Assembly (NCBI GenBank): GCA_029335875.2
Contig: JARJMZ020000015.1
Span: 1 to 64,000 of the forward strand
Source of the DNA: Thermoprotei archaeon
GTDB lineage: Archaea; Thermoproteota; Thermoprotei_A; Sulfolobales; Acidilobaceae
Direction of reading: 5' to 3'
DNA length: 64,000 nucleotides
Made by a program: the position numbers and the translations under genes. The notes beneath the pieces are model-generated. The model searched no databases. It was not told where the DNA came from and worked only from the letters and a program-made list of their open reading frames with translations. Of this stretch, positions 16,716 through 25,481 are shown in pieces; the stretch's first letter is position 1, and the number at the start of each line of letters is the position of its first letter.

Positions 16716-16720
16716 CTTTG

Positions 16721-16734
16721 AGAACGGTTGTTCT
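16721..16734. promoter_or_regulatory. Palindromic operator candidate AGAAC-N4-GTTCT
   Basis: A perfect five-base inverted repeat, AGAACGGTTGTTCT, lies between the leftward TATA box (16738-16748) and the ATG of the symporter operon. A bound dimeric repressor there would cover the predicted transcription start. The divergent HTH/substrate-binding regulator is the obvious candidate ligand. Confidence 0.4.
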
Positions 16735-16737
16735 AAA

Positions 16738-16777
16738 GCTTAAAAATTTAACTAAAACCTCAATATGGGATTATAAG
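16738..16777. promoter_or_regulatory. Back-to-back promoters of the symporter operon and its regulator
   Basis: The leftward TATA box reads GCTTAAAAATT on the + strand at 16738-16748. The rightward TATA box is ATTATAAG at 16770-16777, predicting transcription at about 16799 and a leaderless or nearly leaderless regulator message. Confidence 0.45.
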
Positions 16778-16807
16778 CCTCCACTAACAATATAACCCTT
16801 GAGAGCC

Positions 16808-17776
16808 ATGTCTGGAGAATCTCTAGACTCTACGGATGTTGACATATTAGACCTGCTAGAGTCTGAAGGACCCATGACTATTTCAAGCATAGCCTTTAAG
16901 ATCGGGAGAGCTAAGAGCATGGTCTGGAGGAGGGTCTCCACCCTAGAATCCCTAGGCCTCATAAGAGCCAAGAAAGTGGGAGGGGTAACAATAGTTTACA
17001 GGGTTTACGAGAAGACAGCCCCCGGCGTCGTCACCCTAGGGATCCTGAAGGCTAGCGAGTACCCCTACATAATAGACTTTGCCAGGAGGCTTAGGGGGTT
17101 TTTCAGCGAGGTTAAAGTTAGAGTTTACGATGAAGCCTTCAAGCTCGCCCTCGACCTCAGCACTAATAAAGTCCAGATAGCTATGGCTCCAGTGCCCACA
17201 CTAATGCTAGCCCATAGGATCAGCTCTGGCAGGGTACAGATAATAGGGGGTGGGAGCGGGGGAGGGGCTTTCATATTAGAGTCTAAGAGGGGGGGCTCGG
17301 GCCACGCTACTACAATGGCCTCCACCATGGAAATGTGCTCTGAGAAGTTTAAACTAGAACCCCCCAGAGTCTATAAGGGCGGCGGGGGCGATATACTAGG
17401 TTCAGTCCTTAAGGGGGAAGTCAGGCATGGGGTCGTCTGGGAGCCCTACGCTTTCATGGGCAGGGCTAGGGGGCTCGAGGCGCACCCCTGCGACGTCTCA
17501 GTGTGCTGCCTCCTAGGAGCTAACAAGAGTGTTGGGGGGAAGTTTAGAGCTGTATCTAACAGTTTGAAAGAGTCAATAGAGGATTCCAGGAAGGGTCTTG
17601 AGAGTGTGGACGCATACTCTTCCCTCTTAAACCTTCCCAGGGAGCTTGTAAAGGAGACGGTTAAATCTTACGAGTTCCACGCCGAGCTACCCCTGGATAT
17701 TGTGAGATCATACTGGGCTTACGTTAAGGCCTCTGTAATACCCGACGTCTCCCTGGGGGAGGCTGTCTATTTTTAA
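16808..17776 (+). CDS. One-component regulator: winged HTH fused to a periplasmic-binding-type domain
   Basis: Residues 5-65 form a winged helix-turn-helix (VDILDLLESEGPMTISSIAF, recognition helix SMVWRRVSTLESLGLI). The rest resembles a type 2 substrate-binding protein of the NMT1/SsuA class: TLGILKASEYPYII, VQIAMAPVPTLMLAHRI, then HGVVWEPYAFMGRA. There is no signal peptide, so the binding domain is cytoplasmic and probably senses a small ligand. ATG at 16808 is preferred; the frame extends to a TTG at 16799. It is divergent from the sodium symporter operon and overlaps the convergent MMPL gene by four bases. Control of the symporter is inferred from position. Confidence 0.75.
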   Translation: MSGESLDSTDVDILDLLESEGPMTISSIAFKIGRAKSMVWRRVSTLESLGLIRAKKVGGVTIVYRVYEKTAPGVVTLGILKASEYPYIIDFARRLRGFFSEVKVRVYDEAFKLALDLSTNKVQIAMAPVPTLMLAHRISSGRVQIIGGGSGGGAFILESKRGGSGHATTMASTMEMCSEKFKLEPPRVYKGGGGDILGSVLKGEVRHGVVWEPYAFMGRARGLEAHPCDVSVCCLLGANKSVGGKFRAVSNSLKESIEDSRKGLESVDAYSSLLNLPRELVKETVKSYEFHAELPLDIVRSYWAYVKASVIPDVSLGEAVYF

Positions 17777-20514
17777 TCCCACCTTCTTATGAGACCCTTA
17801 TTAGGCCACCAGTTGTATTTCCCTAGGATAGCCATCATGGCCGGGACTATGAAGGGCCTCACTATGAAAGTGTCTAGGAGTATGGAGAAGGCTACAGTGA
17901 AACCTATCTGCCTTAAAGTTGTAACCTCTGTGAACAGGAGGGAGGAGAAGGCCCCGGCGAGTATTAGCCCGGCTACTGTTATGATTACTCCAGTCCTCTC
18001 TATAGCCTCCAGGATAGAATCCCTGACGTTCCCAGTCTTCTCATACTCCTCCCTTATCCTAGTGCCTATGAATATGTCGTAGTCCATGCCTAGGGTTATC
18101 ATGAGCCCCAACACTACTATTGGGGTTATCCAGTATATGGGCGACCTTATGAAAGAGCCGTACTCTGGAGCCTCGACAACGCCGTGGAACACTATTGTGG
18201 CGACTACGAGGCTCGCGACAGCGCTGAAAAACACTGTTATGAGAAATCTCAGAGGCGTAATGATGGAGCCCATGCCCACCACTAGGTATGCGAGTATTAA
18301 GACTACGGCTAGGGGCAGGGTAACCTTAAAGTAAATACCTATCATCTCGTTTACAACTTCAATCCTAAGCGCTGGGAACCCCGCTATGAGAGCCTCGGGC
18401 TCCACACTCTTAGCTACACTGCGTATCGAAGGTATTATCTGGAATAGGGTGTCATCCAGGGGGTCGACCTTAAGCCCTGCTGAAGCCACCAGATAGCCTC
18501 CTCTAGCTTCGACAGAGTGGCCTACTATTAAACCCTCACCCTCCAACCTCCCAATTAACCTCGCCATGTCGGAGCCCTCGGGGGCTATTATGAATATTGT
18601 TGAGAAAGCGTCTTTAGGGAAATTAGTGTAGAGTACCCCGCCAGCCTCCAGGAATTTAGAGTACCCCGTTAAGCCCAGGTGAACGTTAGCTGAGGGCGGG
18701 ACTGTTGAAAGGTAGAGTGCGCCGGCGACGAGCACTATGATGGTAATAAACGCTATAACATACCTGAGGCTCAAGCTTTTAGATGCTAGAAGCCTTAAAG
18801 CCTTAGCCTGCCTGGCCGCCGGCACCCTCAAACCCTTCAGGGGCCAGAAGACCTTATCCTCCCCCAGGATCATGAGCAGTGAAGGGAGCAGGGTGTAGCT
18901 TGATAGGAACGAGACTGCAGCAGCTATGGCGAGAGCTATGCCCACCCCTCTAAGAGCCTCCTGCGGGGTGAGAACGTAGGCTAGGAAGCCTAGGACTACG
19001 GCTATGCCGCCGAGGACTAGGGCTCTCCCAGCCCTCCTCCAAGCATGGTATACTGCCTCGCCCCAAGGTAGCCCCTTAGACCTCTCCTCCGCGACCCTGA
19101 ACAGGTAGAATACTGAGTAGTCTACTGTGATCCCGAAGACTAGCGGGATCATTACGAATCGAGCCATGTAGTAAACGTCTGTATATAAGGCTGCAAGGCT
19201 CAGCAGCCCCATTGAAACAATTAAGGCTATCCCCGTAGCTAGGAGTATCACTACGGGGGCTGCAAGGCTCCTCAAAAGGATTATTAGGAGTGCTACTACT
19301 AGGAAGCTCGTAGTCACATCTATCCTCCTAACCTCCCTACTAACGATAGTGCTGAGGTCGGAGAATAGGGGGATCGTGCCGTAATAGTAGGCCTCACTTA
19401 CAACCCCCCTAAGCCTCCCGTCTAGCTCTCTGATTATAGATTCTGAAACGTTGATGGGCAGGGACTCCTCGAGGTCCACGTAGACTATAGCGTAGTTTTC
19501 GGAGACCAGGATCCTCCTAACACTCTCGGGGATAACATTGGGGTATTCTAGTTTCCCCCTGAGGAATTCGCGGCATCCGAGCTCCACAGCGCTCCTAGCA
19601 TCCACGCCTTTAACTGCCTCCTCGAAAGCTGAAGCCAAACAGGTGTCTATTGTTTTCAGCCTGGAGGCTATGAGCTCCAGGGCGCCCCTCTCGCCCCCTT
19701 CGAGGAGCATGGTGAACTCCTGGAAGCTCACCCCCCTCTCAGCCACTCCCGTCGCATTATACATGTACTCTGCTACTCTAGTGGTGTTAGCGTAATTGGT
19801 TAAGTCAAACCTCTCAAGTAGAGAGTAGAGCTCCCCCGGCCCATATTCTCTAGCAACAGACAGTATGGATTCCCTAGCAGCTTTTTCAGGGCCGAGGCTG
19901 TGCTCGAGCTCCACGAAACGCCTGTGGAACTCTAGGAGTAAGGATGAGAGTAGAGGGTCGCCTGAAACCTTCTGGGAGAGCTCCCTGTAAGCTTCCCCCG
20001 CAGGGTCTTCCACTCCGAGGCTCCTGGCGGCATAGTATAGTTTGAGGTAGGAGTCTGCAAGCCCGTAAGTATAGTTTAAAGCCCTAACAGCCTCCCCATA
20101 CTTTTTCCCCAACTCCAAGCCTAGAGAAGACAGCTCTCCGTAAAACTTGACAGCCTCCGAAACCCTAGAGCTCAAGTTACCCAAAGCGTGAGAGTAAACC
20201 CTCATGTAAACAGAGTAAGGGCCATAAACCCCGCCCCTATAACCTGAAAACACACCCTTAACAATCTCCTCAACCCTAGCCGAAGTGTTCAAATCACCAG
20301 GACTATATATCACGAGCATGTAATCGCCCGCAGCATAGCCTAGATCCCTGAGAAGAACAAACCCCCTATAACCCTCACTATCCTTAGGTATGAAAGCCTC
20401 CTCACTATAAACAAGCCTATCATCCAACTCCAAAACCTGACCAGCCAAAACCACCAGCAAACCAAGCCAGACAGCCACACTCACAAAAGCCAAACGCCTA
20501 GCAGACACAAACAC
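17773..20514 (-). CDS. MMPL/RND-superfamily membrane transporter
   Basis: The 913 residues have the RND layout: helix 1 near the start, an extracytoplasmic domain of about 340 residues, helices 2-6 (sterol-sensing-like region with FVMIPLVFGITVDYSVFYLF), helix 7 near 590, a second extracytoplasmic domain, and helices 8-12 (ITLGMDYDIFIGTRI). The paired GxTxDYxxF and GMDYDxF motifs are typical of MMPL proteins, which export lipids or hydrophobic compounds using the proton gradient. The substrate is unknown. The 5' end is extremely A+C-rich on the + strand, matching the codon gradient seen throughout. Confidence 0.88.
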   Translation of the reverse strand: MFVSARRLAFVSVAVWLGLLVVLAGQVLELDDRLVYSEEAFIPKDSEGYRGFVLLRDLGYAAGDYMLVIYSPGDLNTSARVEEIVKGVFSGYRGGVYGPYSVYMRVYSHALGNLSSRVSEAVKFYGELSSLGLELGKKYGEAVRALNYTYGLADSYLKLYYAARSLGVEDPAGEAYRELSQKVSGDPLLSSLLLEFHRRFVELEHSLGPEKAARESILSVAREYGPGELYSLLERFDLTNYANTTRVAEYMYNATGVAERGVSFQEFTMLLEGGERGALELIASRLKTIDTCLASAFEEAVKGVDARSAVELGCREFLRGKLEYPNVIPESVRRILVSENYAIVYVDLEESLPINVSESIIRELDGRLRGVVSEAYYYGTIPLFSDLSTIVSREVRRIDVTTSFLVVALLIILLRSLAAPVVILLATGIALIVSMGLLSLAALYTDVYYMARFVMIPLVFGITVDYSVFYLFRVAEERSKGLPWGEAVYHAWRRAGRALVLGGIAVVLGFLAYVLTPQEALRGVGIALAIAAAVSFLSSYTLLPSLLMILGEDKVFWPLKGLRVPAARQAKALRLLASKSLSLRYVIAFITIIVLVAGALYLSTVPPSANVHLGLTGYSKFLEAGGVLYTNFPKDAFSTIFIIAPEGSDMARLIGRLEGEGLIVGHSVEARGGYLVASAGLKVDPLDDTLFQIIPSIRSVAKSVEPEALIAGFPALRIEVVNEMIGIYFKVTLPLAVVLILAYLVVGMGSIITPLRFLITVFFSAVASLVVATIVFHGVVEAPEYGSFIRSPIYWITPIVVLGLMITLGMDYDIFIGTRIREEYEKTGNVRDSILEAIERTGVIITVAGLILAGAFSSLLFTEVTTLRQIGFTVAFSILLDTFIVRPFIVPAMMAILGKYNWWPNKGLIRRWD

Positions 20515-20629
20515 CGCCCAAAGCCAGAATCACATCCCAACCTTAAAATTACTGAATTGTTAAATAATAAAAAGCTCTCATTATATGAGCCGCCTGGGGA
20601 CTTTATCTAATGTTAACCTACCCCCCGCC

Positions 20630-20990
20630 TCACAGAATATAGTTTACCTCGAGGAGGCATGTGAGAATCCTCCTTTCCAGCTCTCTCGCTAGGTCTACGA
20701 GCAGTTTCTCGAAGCCTTTCCTCTGAAATTTCTGGATTGAAACTACCCTAATCTCCCTCGCTGCGATCCCATGCTTATACTTGCCCCTCTTTATCGTGGC
20801 TATCTCCTTTTTCCAACTCTTTCATGTTCTCAATTACTTTCAGGTAGTTTTTAAACTTGGGCGCTTTAAGGGCTTCCAGGAAGTCTCTGAGTTGCCTCTG
20901 GAGGTTCAAGCGGTCTACAATAAGGAATGCTAGGGGGTCCCTGCTGAAATACTTGTTAGCTATGAAGAACATAGTGCATGTTTTCCCGCT
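20630..20990 (-). pseudogene. Relic of type I restriction endonuclease R subunit (HsdR), frameshifted
   Basis: The reverse strand encodes SGKTCTMFFIANKYFSRDPL and AFLIVDRLNLQRQLRDFLEA, which match the Walker A and following motif of HsdR helicases (SGKTLTM, then VVTDRxDLDxQL). After a five-A run (T-run at 20808-20812) the frame shifts by one and continues as IAAREIRVVSIQKFQRKGFE, the HsdR 'TTIQKF' motif, to a TGA at 20630. A stop codon lies just before the Walker serine, so the start is lost. Only about 120 of some 1,000 codons remain and no HsdM or HsdS gene is nearby. This is a decayed defence gene. Confidence 0.75.
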
Positions 20991-21025
20991 CTAGGGTCTT
21001 TGGGGGTTGTTCTGGGGGTTTGGGT

Positions 21026-22726
21026 TTACTCGTGTGTTAGTATTGCTGTATACTCTTCTTCTACTATTTTGTCTATTCTTATGAAGCCGAATCTTACTAG
21101 TTGTAGTCTTGAGTCTTCCTTGTACTCTTTTAGGGCTGGCTCTGCGTAGCCTTTGATCTTGTGTAGTTTTAGGCCTTCGGGTTTGTATATTGTTAGTTTT
21201 ACTGCTCCTCTTGCTGGCACCCACTGTATTATTTGTAGTTTCTTTTTCCTCGCGTAGTCTAGGTCTCTTGATATCATTGTGGCTTTCCCGTTTTCTATTT
21301 TGACGTTGGCCATGCCCATTAGCCTTACTTCTTTGAGTTCAATGTCGCCCCTATCTATGAATATTTTGTCCCCGCCACATACTCTTATAGTCCTCTTTTG
21401 GGGTCTCTCCGGGTGGTATGGTATTTCGGCGTCTACACACTCGCCCTCGTAAACGTGTTCTACTGGGTTTGCTGTGAACATTATCCTGTCTGCTCTAGCG
21501 TCTAGGAGCCTCCTGTTTACTGAGGCTAGGTTTGCCCAGCTTATTGTAGCGTCAGTCTCCTTTATCCCAACGCCCATTATGGCTTCTCTAATAGCCTCTG
21601 CTAGTATGCCGCGCCTCCTGAGAGCTGCTATCGTGCCGAACCTTGGGTCGTCGTAGCCTAGGAACTCCTGGGGGCTCTTTGAGAGGAGGTCTCTTATCTT
21701 GCTCTTGCTGAGTATGAAGCCTTCAAGCTTAAGCCTCCCAGTGTGTATGAATACTGGGGGCTCCCAGCCCATACACTTATATACGTAAAGCTGCTTCTCA
21801 GTGTTAACCTCATGCTCCCTCCCCCTTATCACATGGCTCACCCCCATCAGGTGGTCGTCCACGCTCACAGCATAGTTGTAAGTGGGCCAAACAATGTACC
21901 TGCTGCCTACGAGGGGGTGGGGGTGTCTCGCCGTGTCTATAATCCTCAGGGCAACCCAGTCCCTAACGCTCGGGTTAGGGTGTTTCGGGTCTGTCTTCAC
22001 CCTAACAACAGCCTCCCCCTCCCCGTAAACCCCCCTGAGCATGTCCTCGAAACGCTCAAGCTGCCACTCTACACTCCTATCCCTGTCCCCACAATAGCTC
22101 CCGGAGGCTAGGAGTTTCTTACCCTCATCCCCGCAAGTGTCAACGTAGGCGCAGCCCCTGGAGAGGGCCTCCCTCATAACACTATAGAATATCTCAAGCC
22201 TCATACTCTGCACGTACTCCTCGTGCCACGAGACTCCAAGCCATCTGAGGTCTTCCCTAATAGCTTCATAAGCCTCCACTAGGGGGGTCTTAGTCCTGGG
22301 ATCAGTATCTTCAAACCTCAATATCATCCTACCCTTATAGATCCTAGCGTACTCGCTACAAACAATGGCTGGCCTCGCGTTACCCAAGTGTATGTAGAAG
22401 TCGGGGTTAGGGGCGAACCTAACTACAACCCTGCCCTCAACAGCCCCCGGTAGTGGGGGTAGAGTTAAGCCCCTCTCAACCCTAACCCTATCCTCGAGCA
22501 GCTCGGAGTACTCGGACTCTAGGAGCCTCTTCTGCTCCTCAAGAGTTAACCTGTTAACCTCCTCAACTATGGACCTCGCAGCCTCCATTATAGCCCTCGC
22601 TTGGGGTCTAAGCTCGGGGTGGTCGCTCATTATCATGGATACTACGCTTTCAGGCCTAGCTTTACCCCCATGCTTGACGGCGTTCCTCAAAGCATAGCCT
22701 CTAACGATCCTCTCGACGCCGCTCAA
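21026..22726 (-). CDS. gltX: Glutamyl-tRNA synthetase
   Basis: The 566-residue class I synthetase of archaeal/eukaryotic GlnRS-like type attaches glutamate to tRNA-Glu. RFAPNPDFYIHLGNARP near 103-119 holds the HIGH motif (HLGN) and LEGFILSKSK near 335-344 the KMSKS-like loop. RFEDTDPRTK and the archaeal C-terminal beta-barrel domain (about 380-566) are present. The extreme 3' end is strongly G+T-rich on the + strand. It follows the isoprenoid genes on the same strand with a 65-base gap and may belong to the same transcript. Confidence 0.95.
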   Translation of the reverse strand: MSGVERIVRGYALRNAVKHGGKARPESVVSMIMSDHPELRPQARAIMEAARSIVEEVNRLTLEEQKRLLESEYSELLEDRVRVERGLTLPPLPGAVEGRVVVRFAPNPDFYIHLGNARPAIVCSEYARIYKGRMILRFEDTDPRTKTPLVEAYEAIREDLRWLGVSWHEEYVQSMRLEIFYSVMREALSRGCAYVDTCGDEGKKLLASGSYCGDRDRSVEWQLERFEDMLRGVYGEGEAVVRVKTDPKHPNPSVRDWVALRIIDTARHPHPLVGSRYIVWPTYNYAVSVDDHLMGVSHVIRGREHEVNTEKQLYVYKCMGWEPPVFIHTGRLKLEGFILSKSKIRDLLSKSPQEFLGYDDPRFGTIAALRRRGILAEAIREAIMGVGIKETDATISWANLASVNRRLLDARADRIMFTANPVEHVYEGECVDAEIPYHPERPQKRTIRVCGGDKIFIDRGDIELKEVRLMGMANVKIENGKATMISRDLDYARKKKLQIIQWVPARGAVKLTIYKPEGLKLHKIKGYAEPALKEYKEDSRLQLVRFGFIRIDKIVEEEYTAILTHE

Positions 22727-22791
22727 ACCTCCTAGCCCCCATTATTTTACTCGAGCTAGTTAATATAAGGTTGAATGGGGCCCAACCCCTC

Positions 22792-23298
22792 TTAAACCCG
22801 TGTTTTAGGGCTCAATATCTTATAGTTTTCAGCTATGGCGAAGACGTAGCGGGGCGGCACACTCCCGGGCTCCCACGCTATGTAAGCCACTATACCCTTA
22901 ACTCCAGCCCTCCTAGTTCTAGTCTCCCCTTTCCTCGAAACCGCATAAGCCAGCACGCTCCTCTCACCAACCATGCCCCCCTCCCTTGAAACTATGTAGA
23001 CCTCAACCCCCCTAACTTCTATAAGGTTGAGTTTAGCCCCCTCCTCAACCATAACCGCCTTATAACCGTTCCATGGAATAGTTACTATGAAGCTCCTAGA
23101 GGCTTTAGCCCCCTCCAAATCCAGTATTAGGCTCCACCCGCTTTCATAGATAACCTTACAGTACCCCCCCTGGGGGCTCGCCTGGTAAACCATGCTCTCC
23201 AAGTCTACCTCGACGCACTCCCCTCCCCCGTAGCCTTTAACGTAGAGTTCCGGGAAAAGATAGTCGCTGGGCTTATAGTCTAGAGGCTGCCCCCTCAA
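22792..23298 (-). CDS. Uncharacterised archaeal protein after prenyl-diphosphate synthase
   Basis: This 168-residue soluble protein is rich in beta strands. It begins with PSDYLFPELYVKGYGGGECV and ends EPGSVPPRYVFAIAENYKIL. I do not recognise it with certainty; length and N-terminal pattern are reminiscent of the archaeal DUF2118 family. It overlaps idsA by four bases (ATGA type), so it is co-translated with the lipid-pathway genes, which hints at a role linked to them or to translation. No catalytic motif is obvious. Confidence 0.6.
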   Translation of the reverse strand: MRGQPLDYKPSDYLFPELYVKGYGGGECVEVDLESMVYQASPQGGYCKVIYESGWSLILDLEGAKASRSFIVTIPWNGYKAVMVEEGAKLNLIEVRGVEVYIVSREGGMVGERSVLAYAVSRKGETRTRRAGVKGIVAYIAWEPGSVPPRYVFAIAENYKILSPKTRV

Positions 23299-24308
23299 CG
23301 CTCTCTCTCCACAGCGTAATCCGCTAGGGCTATGAGGGTCTCCCTAGCCTCCTCGTCTGCAACGTTCTTCAAACCCCTAACTATCTCCTTAGCCCTGTCA
23401 GCGTATATCCTTGCCAGGTTTAGGGCCTCTTTTTCAGCCCCGCTTCTCCTTATCAGCTCGGCCGCTCTAGCTAAGCTCTCCTCATCCTTCTCCACGTTGG
23501 GGTCTAATATTCTAATCAGGAAATCCCTGTCGCCGCCTTTAAGGCTGTTAACAGCATATATGACTAGTAGAGTCTTCTTCCCCCTCCTAATGTCCCCGTA
23601 TATGGGCTTCCCCGTCTTAGCGGGGTCTCCGAAGACCCCGAGATAGTCGTCTCTAACCTGAAACGCTACCCCCAGGAAGCTCCCATACTGGCCCATAAGC
23701 TCTATAACGTCGCCGCCAGCCTTTCCGGCTAGGGCGCCAAGCTTGGCTGAAGCCTCCATCATAGTCCCCGTCTTGTGGAACACCATGTCTAAATAGTCTA
23801 TGACGCTCACATCCCACGTTTTCTCGAAGAGCAGGTCGTAGGCCTGCCCCCTGGAGACTTTTATCCCCGCACTGGTCAATATCCTCATAGCCTCGTGGGC
23901 CTCACTCTTAGTTAAACCATACTCAACGCTAGACACTATGAAGTTGTAGGAGTAGGCGTGGAGCAGGTCCCCGGCAAGTATGGCCCACGAGTCCCCCCAG
24001 GTCTTATGAACTGTCGGGACCCCCCTCCTGAAGTCATCCTTATCCATTATGTCATCGTGTATTAGGGTGAACGTGTGGGAAGACTCTATGGCTGCAGCTA
24101 GAGGTATGGCCCGGGCCTCCCCCTCAATGCCGTCGAGCATCCTAGCGGTGAGGAGGGATATTGCCGGCCTAAGCCTCTTACCCCCAGCCTTAACCAGGTG
24201 TAAAGCAGCCTTGTAAAGGGTTTCCGGGGACCCTGTAAGCTTTTCTAGTATGAAGTGGTCTACGATCTTAGCGTATTTGACCAGTTGAAACTCAATACTC
24301 TCCTTCAT
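23295..24308 (-). CDS. idsA: Geranylgeranyl-diphosphate synthase
   Basis: The 337-residue trans-isoprenyl-diphosphate synthase condenses isopentenyl diphosphate with allylic diphosphates to make the C20 chains of archaeal lipids. The first aspartate-rich motif is DDIMD at 85-89 and the second is RDDYLG near 215. AGGKRLRPAI precedes them. Phe80, five residues before DDxxD, is the usual chain-length block of archaeal C20 enzymes. It overlaps fni upstream by 17 bases and the next gene by four, so it sits inside a tightly packed operon. Confidence 0.93.
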   Translation of the reverse strand: MKESIEFQLVKYAKIVDHFILEKLTGSPETLYKAALHLVKAGGKRLRPAISLLTARMLDGIEGEARAIPLAAAIESSHTFTLIHDDIMDKDDFRRGVPTVHKTWGDSWAILAGDLLHAYSYNFIVSSVEYGLTKSEAHEAMRILTSAGIKVSRGQAYDLLFEKTWDVSVIDYLDMVFHKTGTMMEASAKLGALAGKAGGDVIELMGQYGSFLGVAFQVRDDYLGVFGDPAKTGKPIYGDIRRGKKTLLVIYAVNSLKGGDRDFLIRILDPNVEKDEESLARAAELIRRSGAEKEALNLARIYADRAKEIVRGLKNVADEEARETLIALADYAVERER

Positions 24309-25440
24309 CCCCCATCCTCCACAGGAGAGCTTTGAGTCTAAACTCTTTTATATACGACTCCACGTCGACACCCCTAAACTCAAGCTCCTCCCTAAGCCTC
24401 CCCCAAACCACCAGGGGGGCCCTCCATAGCCCGGCGGGGCGTGTTTCCCCCGACAGGAATACTGAGGCTCTAACCTGGTATATTATGGATGCCACGAGCC
24501 TCCTCAAACTCTCCACCCCACTGTTAACCAGGGCTCTCAAAGCTGGGAGGGCGAGGCCGGCCACGTCAGCCCCCAACGCTATAGCTTTAGCGGCGTCAAG
24601 CCCGTTCCTTATACCCCCACTCCCTATTATGTAAGCTTTGGGGGCCGCTAGCCGGGCTTCAACTATAGCTAGGGCTGTAGGGTTGCCCCAATAGTCTTCC
24701 AGGCTGCCCGCAGGCTTCAAGGGAGCCCCGTTCCTAGCCTTGGACCTGAGGACTTCAGCTTTAATCCAGTTAGTGCCCCCCAGCCCTGCTACGTCGAAGC
24801 ATCTTATTCCAGCAGAGTATAGCTGGGCTATAGCCTCCCTTGAAAGGCCTGTCCCCACCTCCTTAACTATGAGGGGCTTGTCAAGCCTTGAAGCCAGGTC
24901 TACTATCCTAGCTATTACCCCGGAGTATTGGGGTTCACCTTCATCCTGGAAAGCCTCCTGCCCGGGGTTCAAGTGTACCGCTATGGCGTCCGCATCTATC
25001 ATCTCTATAGCTTTTAAAGCCTCCCTCAAACCATAACCCCTAACCAGCTGGGGGGCCCCTAAATTAGCTATGAGCACTATGTTGGGGGCAGCCCTCCTAG
25101 CCACGGAGAAAGACTCTATAACACTCGGATCTTCTATGGCGGCCCTCTGGCTCCCAACACCCATAGCTATCCCAAACTCTTCAGCAACTAAAGCTAAGCC
25201 CTCGTTGATCCACGCGACATCCCTGTGGCCCCCCGTAATCCCGGTTATCACCAGGGGGGCCTTGAGGGTCTTCTTCAACCCGCAGAACCTGGTTGTTAAA
25301 TCAACCTTGTCAATGTCGGTTTCAGGTAGGGGGTTGTGGATCAACCTAACATACTCTAATAGTGTAGACTCGCTAGACTCGACTTTACTGGAGGCCACTA
25401 GCTTCACGTGCTCCAGTTTTCTCGAAACAGTCTCTCCCAA
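24292..25440 (-). CDS. fni: Type 2 isopentenyl-diphosphate isomerase (FMN-dependent)
   Basis: The 382 residues match the FMN/NADPH-dependent isomerase that interconverts IPP and DMAPP. RKLEHVKLV near the start, APLVITGITGGH near 62, GVGSQRAAI, ANLGAPQLVRGYG, HLNPGQEAFQDEGE and the C-terminal GSGGIRNGLDAAKAIALGAD phosphate-binding loop are all typical. It lies between isopentenyl phosphate kinase and idsA, in pathway order. Confidence 0.95.
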   Translation of the reverse strand: MGETVSRKLEHVKLVASSKVESSESTLLEYVRLIHNPLPETDIDKVDLTTRFCGLKKTLKAPLVITGITGGHRDVAWINEGLALVAEEFGIAMGVGSQRAAIEDPSVIESFSVARRAAPNIVLIANLGAPQLVRGYGLREALKAIEMIDADAIAVHLNPGQEAFQDEGEPQYSGVIARIVDLASRLDKPLIVKEVGTGLSREAIAQLYSAGIRCFDVAGLGGTNWIKAEVLRSKARNGAPLKPAGSLEDYWGNPTALAIVEARLAAPKAYIIGSGGIRNGLDAAKAIALGADVAGLALPALRALVNSGVESLRRLVASIIYQVRASVFLSGETRPAGLWRAPLVVWGRLREELEFRGVDVESYIKEFRLKALLWRMGDEGEY

Positions 25441-25481
25441 TTTGAGCGCGCCTCTCTCAGTTAAGCTTGCCCTAACACTAT

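Noticed and set aside
20991-21224. Basic, Arg-rich open frame (77 codons) on the reverse strand near the gltX 3' end
   Set aside because: It is another frame of gltX; the G+T-rich bias of the region produces Arg/Thr/Asn-rich shadows.
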